From Pseudomonas sp. QTF5 (GTDB taxonomy: Bacteria; Pseudomonadota; Gammaproteobacteria; Pseudomonadales; Pseudomonadaceae), in NCBI RefSeq assembly GCF_000512695.2, contig NZ_AZRW02000045.1:4091-52189 (forward strand): a stretch of DNA of 48,099 bases, given 5' to 3'. The notes below the pieces were generated by a model that ran no database searches, was not told the DNA's origin, and saw only the letters and a program-made list of their open reading frames with translations. Position 1 is the stretch's first letter. Each line of letters opens with the position of its first letter. Of this stretch, positions 8,348-16,508 are shown piece by piece. The translations under genes were made by a program, and so were the position numbers.

Positions 8348-9053
8348 TATTGTTCTCCTTTGCGTTGTGCCATCCGAGATAGAGGTAAAGGCCGAGCAGG
8401 GCAATCGACAGGGCAAACCACTGCACGGCATAAGCCAGATGTTTTTCCGGCCCCATGACCACCACCGGCCAATCGGCCTGGTAGGTCGCGGGGCCGCTTT
8501 GCGCGCGTAATTCATAGGCGAAACCGTCACGGTCAAGCGCCGCCCAGAGCCTGGCCGGCTCAACGGCGGTGATCAGTTGTGGCCAGGTCGTGGCGTTTGG
8601 GTCGGCGTGCAATTGGAACGTTGCACCGGGGGAGACGTAGACCCAGGCGTCGAGGCTCAATGCCTGGGTCGGGGTGGTGAATGACGGCGGTGTGCGCCGA
8701 TCCGGCCACGGCAACCAGCCGCGATTGACCAGCAGCCAGAGCCCGGTCGCCTGATCCTGGAATGGTTGCAGCAGTTCGACCCCGACCTTGCCGTCGCGCT
8801 GACGGTTGTCCAGCAGCAGGCTGTGTTCGGCATCGAACTGGCCGTGCAGGCGAACCCGGCGGAAGGCTGGATTTTCGGTGTGTTGCAGTTCGGTGCTGGC
8901 CATCGGTTCGGCCGCCCGGCGTTCGGCATAGCTTTGCAGCAGTGCGCTTTTCTCCGCGCCCCGGCTCAACTGCCAGAACCCGAGTGACACCAGCAAAGGC
9001 AGCAGCATCGCGACCACCAGGGTCGGCACGAGGCCCGGCCGGAAGCGCTTCAT
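8313..9053 (-). CDS. SURF1 family cytochrome oxidase biogenesis protein
   Basis: Inner-membrane assembly factor linked to heme A insertion into oxidase subunit I. The 246-residue form starts at the ATG at 9053. It has the two-helix SURF1 layout: an N-terminal helix (about 8-25) running into the family motif GFWQLSRGAEK, a periplasmic domain with LLLDNRQRDGKVGVEL and WLLVNRGWLPWPDRR, and a C-terminal helix near YAVQWFALSIALLGLYLYLG. Longer upstream starts would overlap the divergent two-helix gene at 9124. Its last 35 bases overlap the start of the Sco-like gene, suggesting coupled translation. Confidence 0.9.
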   Translation of the reverse strand: MKRFRPGLVPTLVVAMLLPLLVSLGFWQLSRGAEKSALLQSYAERRAAEPMASTELQHTENPAFRRVRLHGQFDAEHSLLLDNRQRDGKVGVELLQPFQDQATGLWLLVNRGWLPWPDRRTPPSFTTPTQALSLDAWVYVSPGATFQLHADPNATTWPQLITAVEPARLWAALDRDGFAYELRAQSGPATYQADWPVVVMGPEKHLAYAVQWFALSIALLGLYLYLGWHNAKENNNGSGHESTRHV

Positions 9054-9123
9054 GGCGTCGCCAGAAAGTCGGTAGTCGCGATAGCTATACTCAAATGCAT
9101 CGCCTGTCCCCCGGAGTGTCACC

Positions 9124-9327
9124 ATGCTCAAAGCAGCCATCGTCCTGATGCTGATTGCCACGGTTGTCAGCCTGTTCAGCGGCCTGTTTTTTCTGGTCAA
9201 GGACGACAGCCACTCGAATCGCCTGGTCATCGCCTTGAGTGTTCGTGTTGCGCTGGCCGCCACCACTGTCGGCTTGATTGCCTGGGGTTTTTTCAGCGGC
9301 CAGTTGGTGTCTCACGTGCCTTGGTAG
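9124..9327 (+). CDS. Small twin-transmembrane protein (DUF2909-like)
   Basis: A 67-residue protein made almost entirely of two membrane helices (about 3-25 and 35-59) joined by a short polar turn KDDSHSNR. It is transcribed opposite to the oxidase genes, inside the cluster between SURF1 and coxC. Two-helix proteins of this kind are conserved at this spot in Pseudomonas oxidase clusters (recalled annotation: twin transmembrane protein). A role in oxidase assembly or stability is only implied by position. It starts 70 bases from the SURF1 start, so the two share a short divergent promoter region. Confidence 0.75.
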   Translation: MLKAAIVLMLIATVVSLFSGLFFLVKDDSHSNRLVIALSVRVALAATTVGLIAWGFFSGQLVSHVPW

Positions 9328-9358
9328 CTGTAGGAGCGAGCAAGCTCGCTCCTACAGC
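9327..9358. repeat. Single perfect palindrome between convergent genes
   Basis: GCTGTAGGAGCGAG and its exact inverse CTCGCTCCTACAGC are separated by CAAG. It belongs to a different short palindrome class from the REPINs elsewhere in the window. It spans the stop codons of the two converging genes: the two-helix gene ends at 9327 and coxC ends at 9352. It may serve as a shared transcript end, although no T run follows. Confidence 0.75.
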
Positions 9359-10239
9359 ACGTAGACGAAAACGAACAGACCGATCCACACCACATCCACG
9401 AAGTGCCAGTACCAGCTCGCCGCCTCGAAGCCGAATTGATGGTCGGCATCGAAGTGCCCGCGCATGACCCGCATCAGCATCACGAACAGAATGATGGTGC
9501 CCATGGTCACGTGGGCACCGTGGAAACCGGTGAGCATGAAGAACGTTGCACCGTAGATGCCGGAACCCAGAGTCAGGCCCAGTTCGTGGTAAGCGTGGAT
9601 GTACTCTTCCGCCTGGAAACCGAGGAACGCGCAACCGAGCAACACGGTCAGCGCCAGCCAGATTTTCAATGCGCCGCGATGGCCCTTCTTCAAGGCGTGG
9701 TGAGCGATGGTCACGGTGACGCTGGAACTCACCAGCAGCACGGTATTGAGCAGCGGCAGACCCCAGGGGCTGATGACTTCCTTGGGTGGAGGAAAGAGTT
9801 TCGGGTCCGGGTTGTTCAGCAGCGGCCAGGTGAATTCAAACGTTGGCCACAGCATGTGAGCGAGGCCTTTGGTGCCTTCACCGCCCAGTGCCGGGCCCGT
9901 GATGTTGCGCACATAAAACAGCGCACCGAAAAAGGCGATGAAGAACATCACCTCGGAGAAAATGAACCAGCTCATGCCCCAGCGGAACGAGCGGTCCATC
10001 TGTGCGCTATACAACCCTTGGCGACTTTCCTTGATCACCGTACCGAACCAGCCGAACAGCATGTAGGCCAGCAGCAGGCCGCCGACAAAAAAGATCAGCG
10101 GGCCGTGGGATTCCGGCCGCGCAGCCTTCAGGTCGTTGAACCAGGTGCCCAGGCCGAACACCGTGACGAACATGCCGACCGTGGCGATAATCGGCCATTT
10201 GCTTTGGGCTGGAACGTAATAATGTTCGTGAGTTGCCAT
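9352..10239 (-). CDS. coxC: Cytochrome c oxidase subunit III
   Basis: Inner-membrane subunit III of the heme-copper oxidase. The 295 residues show the usual hydrophobic segments and family stretches such as YVPAQSKWPI near the N-terminus, FIFSEVMFFIAFFGALFY, and GFHGAHVTMGTIILFVMLMR. AGGAGAACAATAA precedes the ATG at 10239. It follows ctaG in the operon. Its final codons lie inside a 14-base palindrome, so the stop codon is part of a potential hairpin. Confidence 0.95.
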   Translation of the reverse strand: MATHEHYYVPAQSKWPIIATVGMFVTVFGLGTWFNDLKAARPESHGPLIFFVGGLLLAYMLFGWFGTVIKESRQGLYSAQMDRSFRWGMSWFIFSEVMFFIAFFGALFYVRNITGPALGGEGTKGLAHMLWPTFEFTWPLLNNPDPKLFPPPKEVISPWGLPLLNTVLLVSSSVTVTIAHHALKKGHRGALKIWLALTVLLGCAFLGFQAEEYIHAYHELGLTLGSGIYGATFFMLTGFHGAHVTMGTIILFVMLMRVMRGHFDADHQFGFEAASWYWHFVDVVWIGLFVFVYVL

Positions 10240-10272
10240 TTATTGTTCTCCTTATCGGGCACGCTTTAACGT

Positions 10273-10830
10273 CTAGCCGCCGGTGCTTGCTGCAACAGCC
10301 ACGGGCGGATGACGTGCGGTGATATCGAACAGCGTGTAGGACAGCGTCAAGTGCTTCACATCCTTGGGCATGTCGCGGTCAACAATGAACCGTACCGGCA
10401 TCTCGATGCGTTGACCGGGCTGCAGCACTTGCTGGGTAAAGCAGAAACATTCGGTCTTGTGGAAGTACGCTGCGGCTGCGCTGGGCGCGATGCTCGGCAC
10501 TGCCTGAGCGCTCATCGGGCGATCGGTCGGGTTGTGGGCGATAAAAATCATCTCGTTCACCGCCCCCGGGTGAGCGGTCAGCTCATCACTCTTGGGATAG
10601 AAATCCCAGGTCATGTCGGCGGAGTTGGTCGACAGAAACTGCACGCGAACCTGCCGCGAGGCGTCGACTGTTTGCTCGCCTTCATACTGCCCGGAGGTTT
10701 TGCCGTTGATGCCGAACGCCTTGCACATCACGTCGTAGATCGGCACCAGGGCAAAGCCGAAGACAAACATCGCCACCACCACCAGCAACAGGCGGGTGAC
10801 CAGTTTCTTCATCGAAATCGAATCAGCCAC
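10273..10830 (-). CDS. ctaG: Cytochrome c oxidase assembly protein CtaG (Cox11)
   Basis: Copper chaperone for the CuB site of subunit I: one N-terminal membrane helix (about 10-28) and a periplasmic domain. The paired cysteines of the family are in KTECFCFTQQ, and a further cysteine is in YDVMCKAFG just after the helix. I chose the GTG at 10830 (protein begins MADSISMKKL, 185 residues). TGGAGGG lies about eight bases upstream of it, whereas the ATG at 10812 has no ribosome site. Longer frames would translate through the REPIN at 10854-10943. It sits between coxA and coxC, in the usual order. Confidence 0.92.
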   Translation of the reverse strand: MADSISMKKLVTRLLLVVVAMFVFGFALVPIYDVMCKAFGINGKTSGQYEGEQTVDASRQVRVQFLSTNSADMTWDFYPKSDELTAHPGAVNEMIFIAHNPTDRPMSAQAVPSIAPSAAAAYFHKTECFCFTQQVLQPGQRIEMPVRFIVDRDMPKDVKHLTLSYTLFDITARHPPVAVAASTGG

Positions 10831-10853
10831 GATGCAAGCCCTCCACATTGAAC

Positions 10854-10943
10854 CCTGTGGGAGCGGGCTTGCTCGCGAAGAACGATGACGCGGTCCGTCT
10901 ACCAGACCGCGGCGCCTGCTTCGCGAGCAAGCCCGCTCCCACA
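10854..10943. repeat. REPIN inside the cox operon
   Basis: Two inverted REP arms (10854-10879 and 10918-10943) flank a spacer with its own small dyad, GCGGTC and GACCGC. The spacer differs from those of the other three REPINs. It occupies almost all of the gap between the coxA stop and the ctaG start, so any co-transcript would contain it. Confidence 0.9.
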
Positions 10944-10956
10944 AAGGCTAGAGCGT

Positions 10957-12549
10957 TCATTTCACTTCCGGCGGTGTGGTGAAGGTGTGATACGGCGCCG
11001 GCGACGGAATGCTCCATTCCAGGCCTTCTGCCCCATCCCACGGTTTGGCCGGTGCCGGCTCACCGCCACGAATGGTCTTGATCACGATGAACAGGAAGAA
11101 GATCTGCGTGGCACCAAACATGAACGCACCGATCGACGACACCATGTTGAAGTCGGCGAATTGCAGGTTGTAGTCCGGAATCCGCCGCGGCATGCCCGCC
11201 AGGCCCACGAAGTGCATCGGAAAAAACGCCAGGTTCATGCCGATGAACGAGAGCCAGAAGTGCAGCTTGCCGAGGGTTTCGTCGTACATGTGGCCAGTCC
11301 ATTTCGGCATCCAGTAGTAGGCCGAGGCGAAGATCCCGAAGATCGCCCCCGGCACCAGCACGTAGTGGAAGTGCGCGACCACGAAGTAGGTGTCCTGGTA
11401 CTGGAAATCCGCCGGGGCGATGGCCAGCATCAACCCGGAGAACCCCCCAATGGAGAACAGGATGACGAACGCCACGGCGAACAGCATCGGCGTCTCGAAG
11501 GTCAGCGAGCCTTGCCACATGGTGCTGGCCCAGTTGAACACCTTGACCCCGGTGGGCACCGCGATCAGCAGCGTGGCGTACATGAAGAACAACTCGCCCA
11601 CCAGCGGAATGCCGACCACGAACATGTGGTGCGCCCAGACGATGAACGACAGGAACGCAATACTCGCCGTGGCGTAGACCATCGAGGTGTAGCCGAACAA
11701 TGGCTTGCGCGAAAAGGCCGGAATGATCGAGCTGACGGCACCGAAGGCCGGCAGGATCATGATGTACACCTCGGGGTGACCGAAGAACCAGAACACATGC
11801 TGGAACAATACCGGGTCACCGCCACCGGCGGCACTGAAGAAGCTGGTGCCGAAGTGAATGTCCATCAGCATCATGGTCACGCAGCCGGCCAGTACCGGCA
11901 TCACCGCGATCAGCAGGAATGCGGTGATCAGCCAGGTCCAGACGAACAGCGGCATTTTCATCAACGTCATGCCGGGCGCGCGCAGGTTGAGGATGGTCGC
12001 GATTACGTTGATCGCGCCCATGATCGAACTGATCCCCATCAAGTGGATGGCGAAGATGAAGAACGTCACGCTTTCCGGTGCGTAGGTCGTCGACAGCGGT
12101 GCATAGAAGGTCCAGCCGAAGTTCGGCCCGCCACCGGGGGTGAACAGGGTCGATACCAGCAGCAGGAACGCTGCCGGCAACAGCCAGAAGCTGAAGTTGT
12201 TCATCCGCGGCAGGGCCATGTCCGGCGCGCCGATCATCAACGGGATCATCCAGTTGGCGAGGCCGACGAAGGCCGGCATCACCGCACCGAAGACCATCAC
12301 CAGGCCGTGCATGGTGGTCATCTGGTTGAAGAATTCCGGCTGGACGATTTGCAGTCCCGGCTGGAACAGTTCGGCCCGGATCACCATGGCGAACGAGCCG
12401 CCCAGCAGGAACATGGAGAACGCGAACCACAGGTACAGCGTGCCGATATCCTTATGGTTGGTGGTCAGCACCCAGCGCATCAGGCCTTTGGCGGGGCCGT
12501 GGGCGTGGGCGGTGCCGGTATGAACATGGTCATCGACTACAACTGTCAT
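10957..12549 (-). CDS. coxA: Cytochrome c oxidase subunit I
   Basis: Catalytic subunit of the aa3-type oxidase, carrying heme a and the heme a3-CuB oxygen-reducing centre, with twelve membrane helices expected. The 530 residues include WFFGHPEVYIMILPAFG (CuB histidine and the cross-linked Tyr of the active site), VWAHHMFVVG (two further CuB histidines) and FHYVLVPGAIFG with the heme histidines. AGGAGACAGGCC precedes the ATG at 12549. It follows coxB by about 80 bases, with no terminator seen between them. In P. aeruginosa this oxidase is reported as low in rich growth and raised on starvation; whether that holds here is not visible. Confidence 0.97.
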   Translation of the reverse strand: MTVVVDDHVHTGTAHAHGPAKGLMRWVLTTNHKDIGTLYLWFAFSMFLLGGSFAMVIRAELFQPGLQIVQPEFFNQMTTMHGLVMVFGAVMPAFVGLANWMIPLMIGAPDMALPRMNNFSFWLLPAAFLLLVSTLFTPGGGPNFGWTFYAPLSTTYAPESVTFFIFAIHLMGISSIMGAINVIATILNLRAPGMTLMKMPLFVWTWLITAFLLIAVMPVLAGCVTMMLMDIHFGTSFFSAAGGGDPVLFQHVFWFFGHPEVYIMILPAFGAVSSIIPAFSRKPLFGYTSMVYATASIAFLSFIVWAHHMFVVGIPLVGELFFMYATLLIAVPTGVKVFNWASTMWQGSLTFETPMLFAVAFVILFSIGGFSGLMLAIAPADFQYQDTYFVVAHFHYVLVPGAIFGIFASAYYWMPKWTGHMYDETLGKLHFWLSFIGMNLAFFPMHFVGLAGMPRRIPDYNLQFADFNMVSSIGAFMFGATQIFFLFIVIKTIRGGEPAPAKPWDGAEGLEWSIPSPAPYHTFTTPPEVK

Positions 12550-12631
12550 GGCCTGTCTCCTGCAAACGGATGGGCTGGGCGGGCCGGGGCGTCATGTCCC
12601 GAGCGGTTCCTTACGTACGCAATAAACCGGG

Positions 12632-13759
12632 TCATTGGCTTTCCGCCTGTTTCAGCTCCAGCACTTCTTTAGGGGTGACCATGTCGCCTTTGCTGTTGCC
12701 CCAGGCGTTACGTTCGTAGGTCACGACCGCTGCGATATCGACTTCAGACAGCTGTTTGCCGAACGCCGCCATGGAGGTGCCGGGCTTGCCGTGGAAGACG
12801 ATGTTCAGGTGATCCTTGATCGGCCCGGTGGCGATTTTCGAGCCCTTGAGTGCCGGGAACATCGGCGGCAGGCCCTGGCCTTCAGCCTGGTGACAGGCCA
12901 CGCAAGCGGTGTGATAGACCTTGTCGCCGCGCTCCTTGAGCTCATCGAGGGTCCATTCCTTGCTGGTCAGCTCTTTGAGCTGCGCAGCTTCTGCCTTGCG
13001 CTCGCCCAGCCAGGTTTCGTAATCGGCCTTTTCCTTGACCTCGACCACGATCGGCATGAAGCCGTGATCCTTGCCGCACAGCTCGGCGCACTGGCCACGG
13101 TAGATGCCGGGCTTTTCGACACGGGTCCAGGACTCATTGACGAAGCCCGGAATCGCATCGCGCTTGACCGCGAAGGCCGGCACCCACCAGGAGTGGATGA
13201 CGTCGGCGGAGGTCACCAGAAAGCGCACCTTGGCACCGATCGGCAGCACCAACGGCTTGTCGACCTCCAACAGGTAATGCTCGCCCTTGGCTTCCTTGTT
13301 GTGGATCTGATCGGCGGGGGTGTTCAGGTTGCTGAAGAATTCGACGTCCTGACCCAGGTATTTGTAGTGCCACTTCCACTGGTAGCCGGTGACCTGGATA
13401 TCGATATCCGGCTCAGTGTTGTCGTACATCTTGATCAGGGTGGCGGTTGCGGGGACCGCCATGGCCACCAGAATAAGCAGGGGCACGATGGTCCAGAGAA
13501 TTTCGACGGTGGTGCTTTCATGAAATTTGGCGGCCACCTGCCCGGTAGAGCGGCGGTGGACCATCATCGACCAGAACATGGCGCCGAAGACGATGATGCC
13601 GATCACTACACAGATCCAGAAAATGGTCATGTGCAGATCGAATACTGCGTGACTGATTTCAGTCGCTCCAGGCGCCATATTCACAGTCCAGGCCGCTTGC
13701 GCCTGACTGAAAATCGACCACAACAGGAGGCCCATCCAGACATGTGGATGTCGCATCAT
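12632..13759 (-). CDS. coxB: Cytochrome c oxidase subunit II fused to cytochrome c (caa3 type)
   Basis: Subunit II with two N-terminal membrane helices (about 43-64 and 88-108) and a periplasmic cupredoxin domain that binds CuA. The ligands are His189, Cys224, Cys228, His232 and Met235, in VIHSWW and GQCAELCGKDHGFM. A C-terminal cytochrome c domain follows, with heme motif CVACH (286-290) and a likely axial Met330 in GTSMAAF. The extra domain makes this a caa3-type oxidase. An N-terminal signal sequence ends near ISQAQAA. GGGGAA lies about six bases before the ATG at 13759. It is the first gene of the minus-strand operon. Confidence 0.96.
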   Translation of the reverse strand: MMRHPHVWMGLLLWSIFSQAQAAWTVNMAPGATEISHAVFDLHMTIFWICVVIGIIVFGAMFWSMMVHRRSTGQVAAKFHESTTVEILWTIVPLLILVAMAVPATATLIKMYDNTEPDIDIQVTGYQWKWHYKYLGQDVEFFSNLNTPADQIHNKEAKGEHYLLEVDKPLVLPIGAKVRFLVTSADVIHSWWVPAFAVKRDAIPGFVNESWTRVEKPGIYRGQCAELCGKDHGFMPIVVEVKEKADYETWLGERKAEAAQLKELTSKEWTLDELKERGDKVYHTACVACHQAEGQGLPPMFPALKGSKIATGPIKDHLNIVFHGKPGTSMAAFGKQLSEVDIAAVVTYERNAWGNSKGDMVTPKEVLELKQAESQ

Positions 13760-13900
13760 TGCGGGTTCCCCTTATAGTTCTTTTTATCCCGCCGGCTTTC
13801 ACCTGCGGCAAGGGAGCGGCTTTTTCAGACTACGAACTTGAATCGCCGAGCCTTGCTGCATATGCAGTCGGGCGTCATCAGCTAACTCCATTCAGAACCG

Positions 13901-13928
13901 AGTATAGACAGCGACTGCCACCTCGCAA
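13901..13928 (-). promoter_or_regulatory. Candidate promoter of the coxB operon
   Basis: Read on the minus strand, TTGCGA (13928-13923) and TATACT (13906-13901) are 16 bases apart, a reasonable sigma-70/sigma-S match. The coxB ATG is about 140 bases downstream. The rest of the 371-base gap 13760-14130 shows a run of T near 13790 and no open frame I would support. The far side should hold the promoter of the gene at 14131. Confidence 0.5.
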
Positions 13929-14130
13929 CGCGATGGCGTAAATCAACCGAAACAGGTTGGACTTGCGTTCCAGGTCGCGAATGGAGAAGGATGCAGACGA
14001 GTGGTGGCAAATCGATATAACGTAGACGTCTCAAGGATGAAATAATTATGACAAATGCGTCTTAGCCTTTTTCGTAAGCCAGCTAAGTTATGTCTTCCCT
14101 ATTTCATTGCCTTTGTTTCCTGGAGTTTTC

Positions 14131-14781
14131 ATGAACACCGCCGCATTGCGCGAGCAGATCCAAAAAGCCCAACAACATGAGGCCGAGACCGGCCTGTTGA
14201 CTCGTCAGCTGGAAACCCAACTGCCGCACCTTCACTCCGCTATCCAATTGCCGGATGTCGATGCCAACGGCGTGATGACGCGTTTTGTGGCCGCGTATAT
14301 AGAACAAGTGCCGGACCTGCTGGACGCAGCCAATGAAGTCGCGAGGGAAGCGGGCATCGAATCGCAGATCAAGCCGGTATTGAAAATCGCCGAGCAGTTC
14401 TTCCTCCAGCCGCCGGCGATCATGGCCGGTCATATCGGCCTGGACGGTCTGCTGGATGAAGCTTATCTGGCGCATCGGTTGGTCGAAGAGGTCAACGACC
14501 TGTACATCAAGCATTTTGGCCAGCCATTGATCCCCTTGGACATGACTGTTGCCAACCTGATTGCCCACCAACTGATCGGCGAGGAATTTGCCAATCAACT
14601 GGATGAGGCGGTGCATCACGCTGTGGACGAGATGCTTAACGATGAAAGTTTCGCGCTGGAATCGGTAGAGACCTACCGCGAGAAACTCAACAGCCCGGAC
14701 ACTGGCGCCGCGTGGAAGCGCTGGCCATGCCTGTCGCGCCAGCTGGGCGTGGGCCTTGAGCTGGATCAGCCAGCGGCTTGA
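14131..14781 (+). CDS. Conserved hypothetical protein next to the cox cluster
   Basis: I do not recognise a domain. The 216-residue protein is acidic and looks mostly alpha-helical (MNTAALREQIQKAQQHEAET, then LLDAANEVAREAGIES and VHHAVDEMLNDESF). It has no signal peptide or membrane segment, so it is probably cytosolic. CTGGAG about six bases upstream supports the ATG at 14131 over an earlier in-frame ATG at 14107. It is divergent from coxB and converges on the SulP gene across a REPIN. The same neighbourhood is, from memory, conserved in P. aeruginosa. Confidence 0.75.
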   Translation: MNTAALREQIQKAQQHEAETGLLTRQLETQLPHLHSAIQLPDVDANGVMTRFVAAYIEQVPDLLDAANEVAREAGIESQIKPVLKIAEQFFLQPPAIMAGHIGLDGLLDEAYLAHRLVEEVNDLYIKHFGQPLIPLDMTVANLIAHQLIGEEFANQLDEAVHHAVDEMLNDESFALESVETYREKLNSPDTGAAWKRWPCLSRQLGVGLELDQPAA

Positions 14782-14802
14782 TTTAACGGTAGCAATTGAA
14801 CA

Positions 14803-14894
14803 CCTGTGGGAGCGGGCTTGCTCGCGAAAGCGGCGGATCAGTCGACATTAATGTTGAATGATTGACCGCTTTCGCGAGCAAGCCCGCTCCCACA
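14803..14894. repeat. REPIN between convergent genes
   Basis: REP arms at about 14803-14828 and 14870-14894 are inverted copies of each other. The spacer carries CGACATTAATGTTGAATG, nearly the same as in the REPINs at 5.1 and 37.5 kb. It lies between the ends of the hypothetical gene and the SulP gene. Confidence 0.9.
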
Positions 14895-14900
14895 TTGTTT

Positions 14901-16427
14901 TTAAGCGGCTGAGCCTACTCCGGTTGTGGTACGTAACCGTCCTTCAAGCCTGCGCTTCAATCCCCGCGCTTCAATCAGCAGCTTCGAACCCTTGGCCGCA
15001 TTGGCCCGGCCCCACTCCTCAAGCAACTCCAGACACGAGTGATCGATGTAGCTCAGGTTATTGAGCGGCACATGCACCGTTGCGCCTGCCGGAATGGTCC
15101 CCAGCACTTGGGTCAGCGCCGGTACCTTGAGGAAAGTCGCCGCCCCCACCAATCGCAGTTCCATTTCGCCGTCCGCTGGAAGATCGATCAGGCTGATTTT
15201 CAGGCGCGAAGCCTTCCACGCCAGTTTGGCCAGTGTCAGACCGAAGCCGATCAGCACGCCGGTCAGCAGGTCGGTGAAGATGATCGCCAGTGCGGTCGCC
15301 GCATAGGTGAACATCGGCATCCGGCCATAACGGCCCAGGCCGCGAAAGGCCTTGAGGTCCACCAGCTTGAAACCGGTGTAAACCAGGACGCCCGCCAGGC
15401 TCGCCACTGGAATGCTTTGCAGCACGCTCGATAGCAGCAGCACGAACGCCAGCAACCACAGACCGTGGAACACCGTCGACAGTCGGGTGGTGGCGCCGGC
15501 CTGAACGTTGGCCGAACTGCGCACGATCACTCCGGTCATCGGCAGTGCACCGAGCAAACCGCAGAGCATATTGCCGACGCCTTGTGCTGACAGTTCGCGG
15601 TCGAAGTCCGAGCGTTGTCCACTGTGCATGCGGTCCACGGCGGCGGCCGAGAGCAGGGTTTCGGCGCTGGCGATAAAGGCCACGGCGAAGGCAGCGATCA
15701 GCAAGGCCGGGTCTGCGAGATTGAGCAAGTCTGCCGGGCGCAGCCAGTCGATAGCTTCTGCCAGGTTGGCCGGGACTTCCACGCGTTTGACCTGCAAAGT
15801 GAGCATCAGGCTGGCGACCGTTGCCAGGCCGACCCCGAGCAATGCTCCGGGAACGAACCGCAGGGAATGCGGGCGCAGTTTTTCCCACAGCCACATCACG
15901 GCAATGGTCGACAGCCCAAGCAAACCTGCTTGCCAGCCAAACGAAGGCAAAGCCTGAATCACTGCAGCAGGGAAGGCCGCCAGATTATCCAGCCCCGACG
16001 GCTTGGGCACGGCATCGAGCATTACATGCACCTGTGACAGCACGATCAGCACCCCAATCCCGGCGAGCATGCCGTACACCACCGCGGGCGCGGTGACCCG
16101 AAACCAGCACCCCAGCTTCAAGCGTCCGGCCACCAATTGCAGAAAACCCGCCAGCAGCAGGATCGGCCCGAGCATGGCAATACCATGTTGGCGCACCAGT
16201 TCGAACACCAATACCGCCAGACCCGCCGCCGGGCCGCTGACTTGCAGTGGCGAACCGGCAAGCCAGCCGACCACCAGACCACCAATGATGCCAGTGATCA
16301 GTCCTTTGGACGGTGGCAGCCCCGAGGCGATGGCGATACCCATGCACAAGGGCAGGGCGACCAGAAACACAACCACCGAAGCCAGCAGCTCCCGTGGCAG
16401 AACAGCTATTAATTGAGCAGCACGCAT
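14901..16427 (-). CDS. SulP family anion (sulfate/bicarbonate) transporter with STAS domain
   Basis: Inner-membrane anion transporter of the SLC26/SulP family. The 508-residue form starts at the ATG at 16427, which has GGGAG about nine bases upstream; a start 30 bases earlier has none. The N-terminal part has the family signature VVFLVALPLCMGIAIASGLP and GLITGIIGGLVVGWLAGSP, followed by a long multi-helix core. The last 90 or so residues form a STAS-like cytosolic domain (VHVPLNNLSYIDHSCLELLE). It lies 81 bases downstream of a beta-carbonic anhydrase on the same strand. SulP-carbonic anhydrase pairs are usually read as bicarbonate transport systems. The substrate cannot be read from the sequence; sulfate remains possible. 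Confidence 0.88.
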   Translation of the reverse strand: MRAAQLIAVLPRELLASVVVFLVALPLCMGIAIASGLPPSKGLITGIIGGLVVGWLAGSPLQVSGPAAGLAVLVFELVRQHGIAMLGPILLLAGFLQLVAGRLKLGCWFRVTAPAVVYGMLAGIGVLIVLSQVHVMLDAVPKPSGLDNLAAFPAAVIQALPSFGWQAGLLGLSTIAVMWLWEKLRPHSLRFVPGALLGVGLATVASLMLTLQVKRVEVPANLAEAIDWLRPADLLNLADPALLIAAFAVAFIASAETLLSAAAVDRMHSGQRSDFDRELSAQGVGNMLCGLLGALPMTGVIVRSSANVQAGATTRLSTVFHGLWLLAFVLLLSSVLQSIPVASLAGVLVYTGFKLVDLKAFRGLGRYGRMPMFTYAATALAIIFTDLLTGVLIGFGLTLAKLAWKASRLKISLIDLPADGEMELRLVGAATFLKVPALTQVLGTIPAGATVHVPLNNLSYIDHSCLELLEEWGRANAAKGSKLLIEARGLKRRLEGRLRTTTGVGSAA

Positions 16428-16508
16428 GGTGACTCTCCCGAAGTTTTCTTCAGGCATGGCAAAGCCAGGCTGCCAGATCAGCAGCCTCGGCTAAACCATA
16501 CGGAGGAT

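Noticed and set aside
10831..10944. N-terminal extension of CtaG through the REPIN
   Set aside because: The added residues are a translation of the REP arms. The GTG at 10830 has a good ribosome site and precedes the membrane helix.
10885..12672. A 595-codon open frame on the plus strand opposite coxA
   Set aside because: It is the antisense of coxA. The translation is rich in His, Gln, Arg and Asp without any domain, a usual side effect of GC-rich codon use.
12635..13777. A 380-codon open frame opposite coxB
   Set aside because: It is antisense to a gene with all CuA and heme c ligands in place. The antisense protein has no family features.
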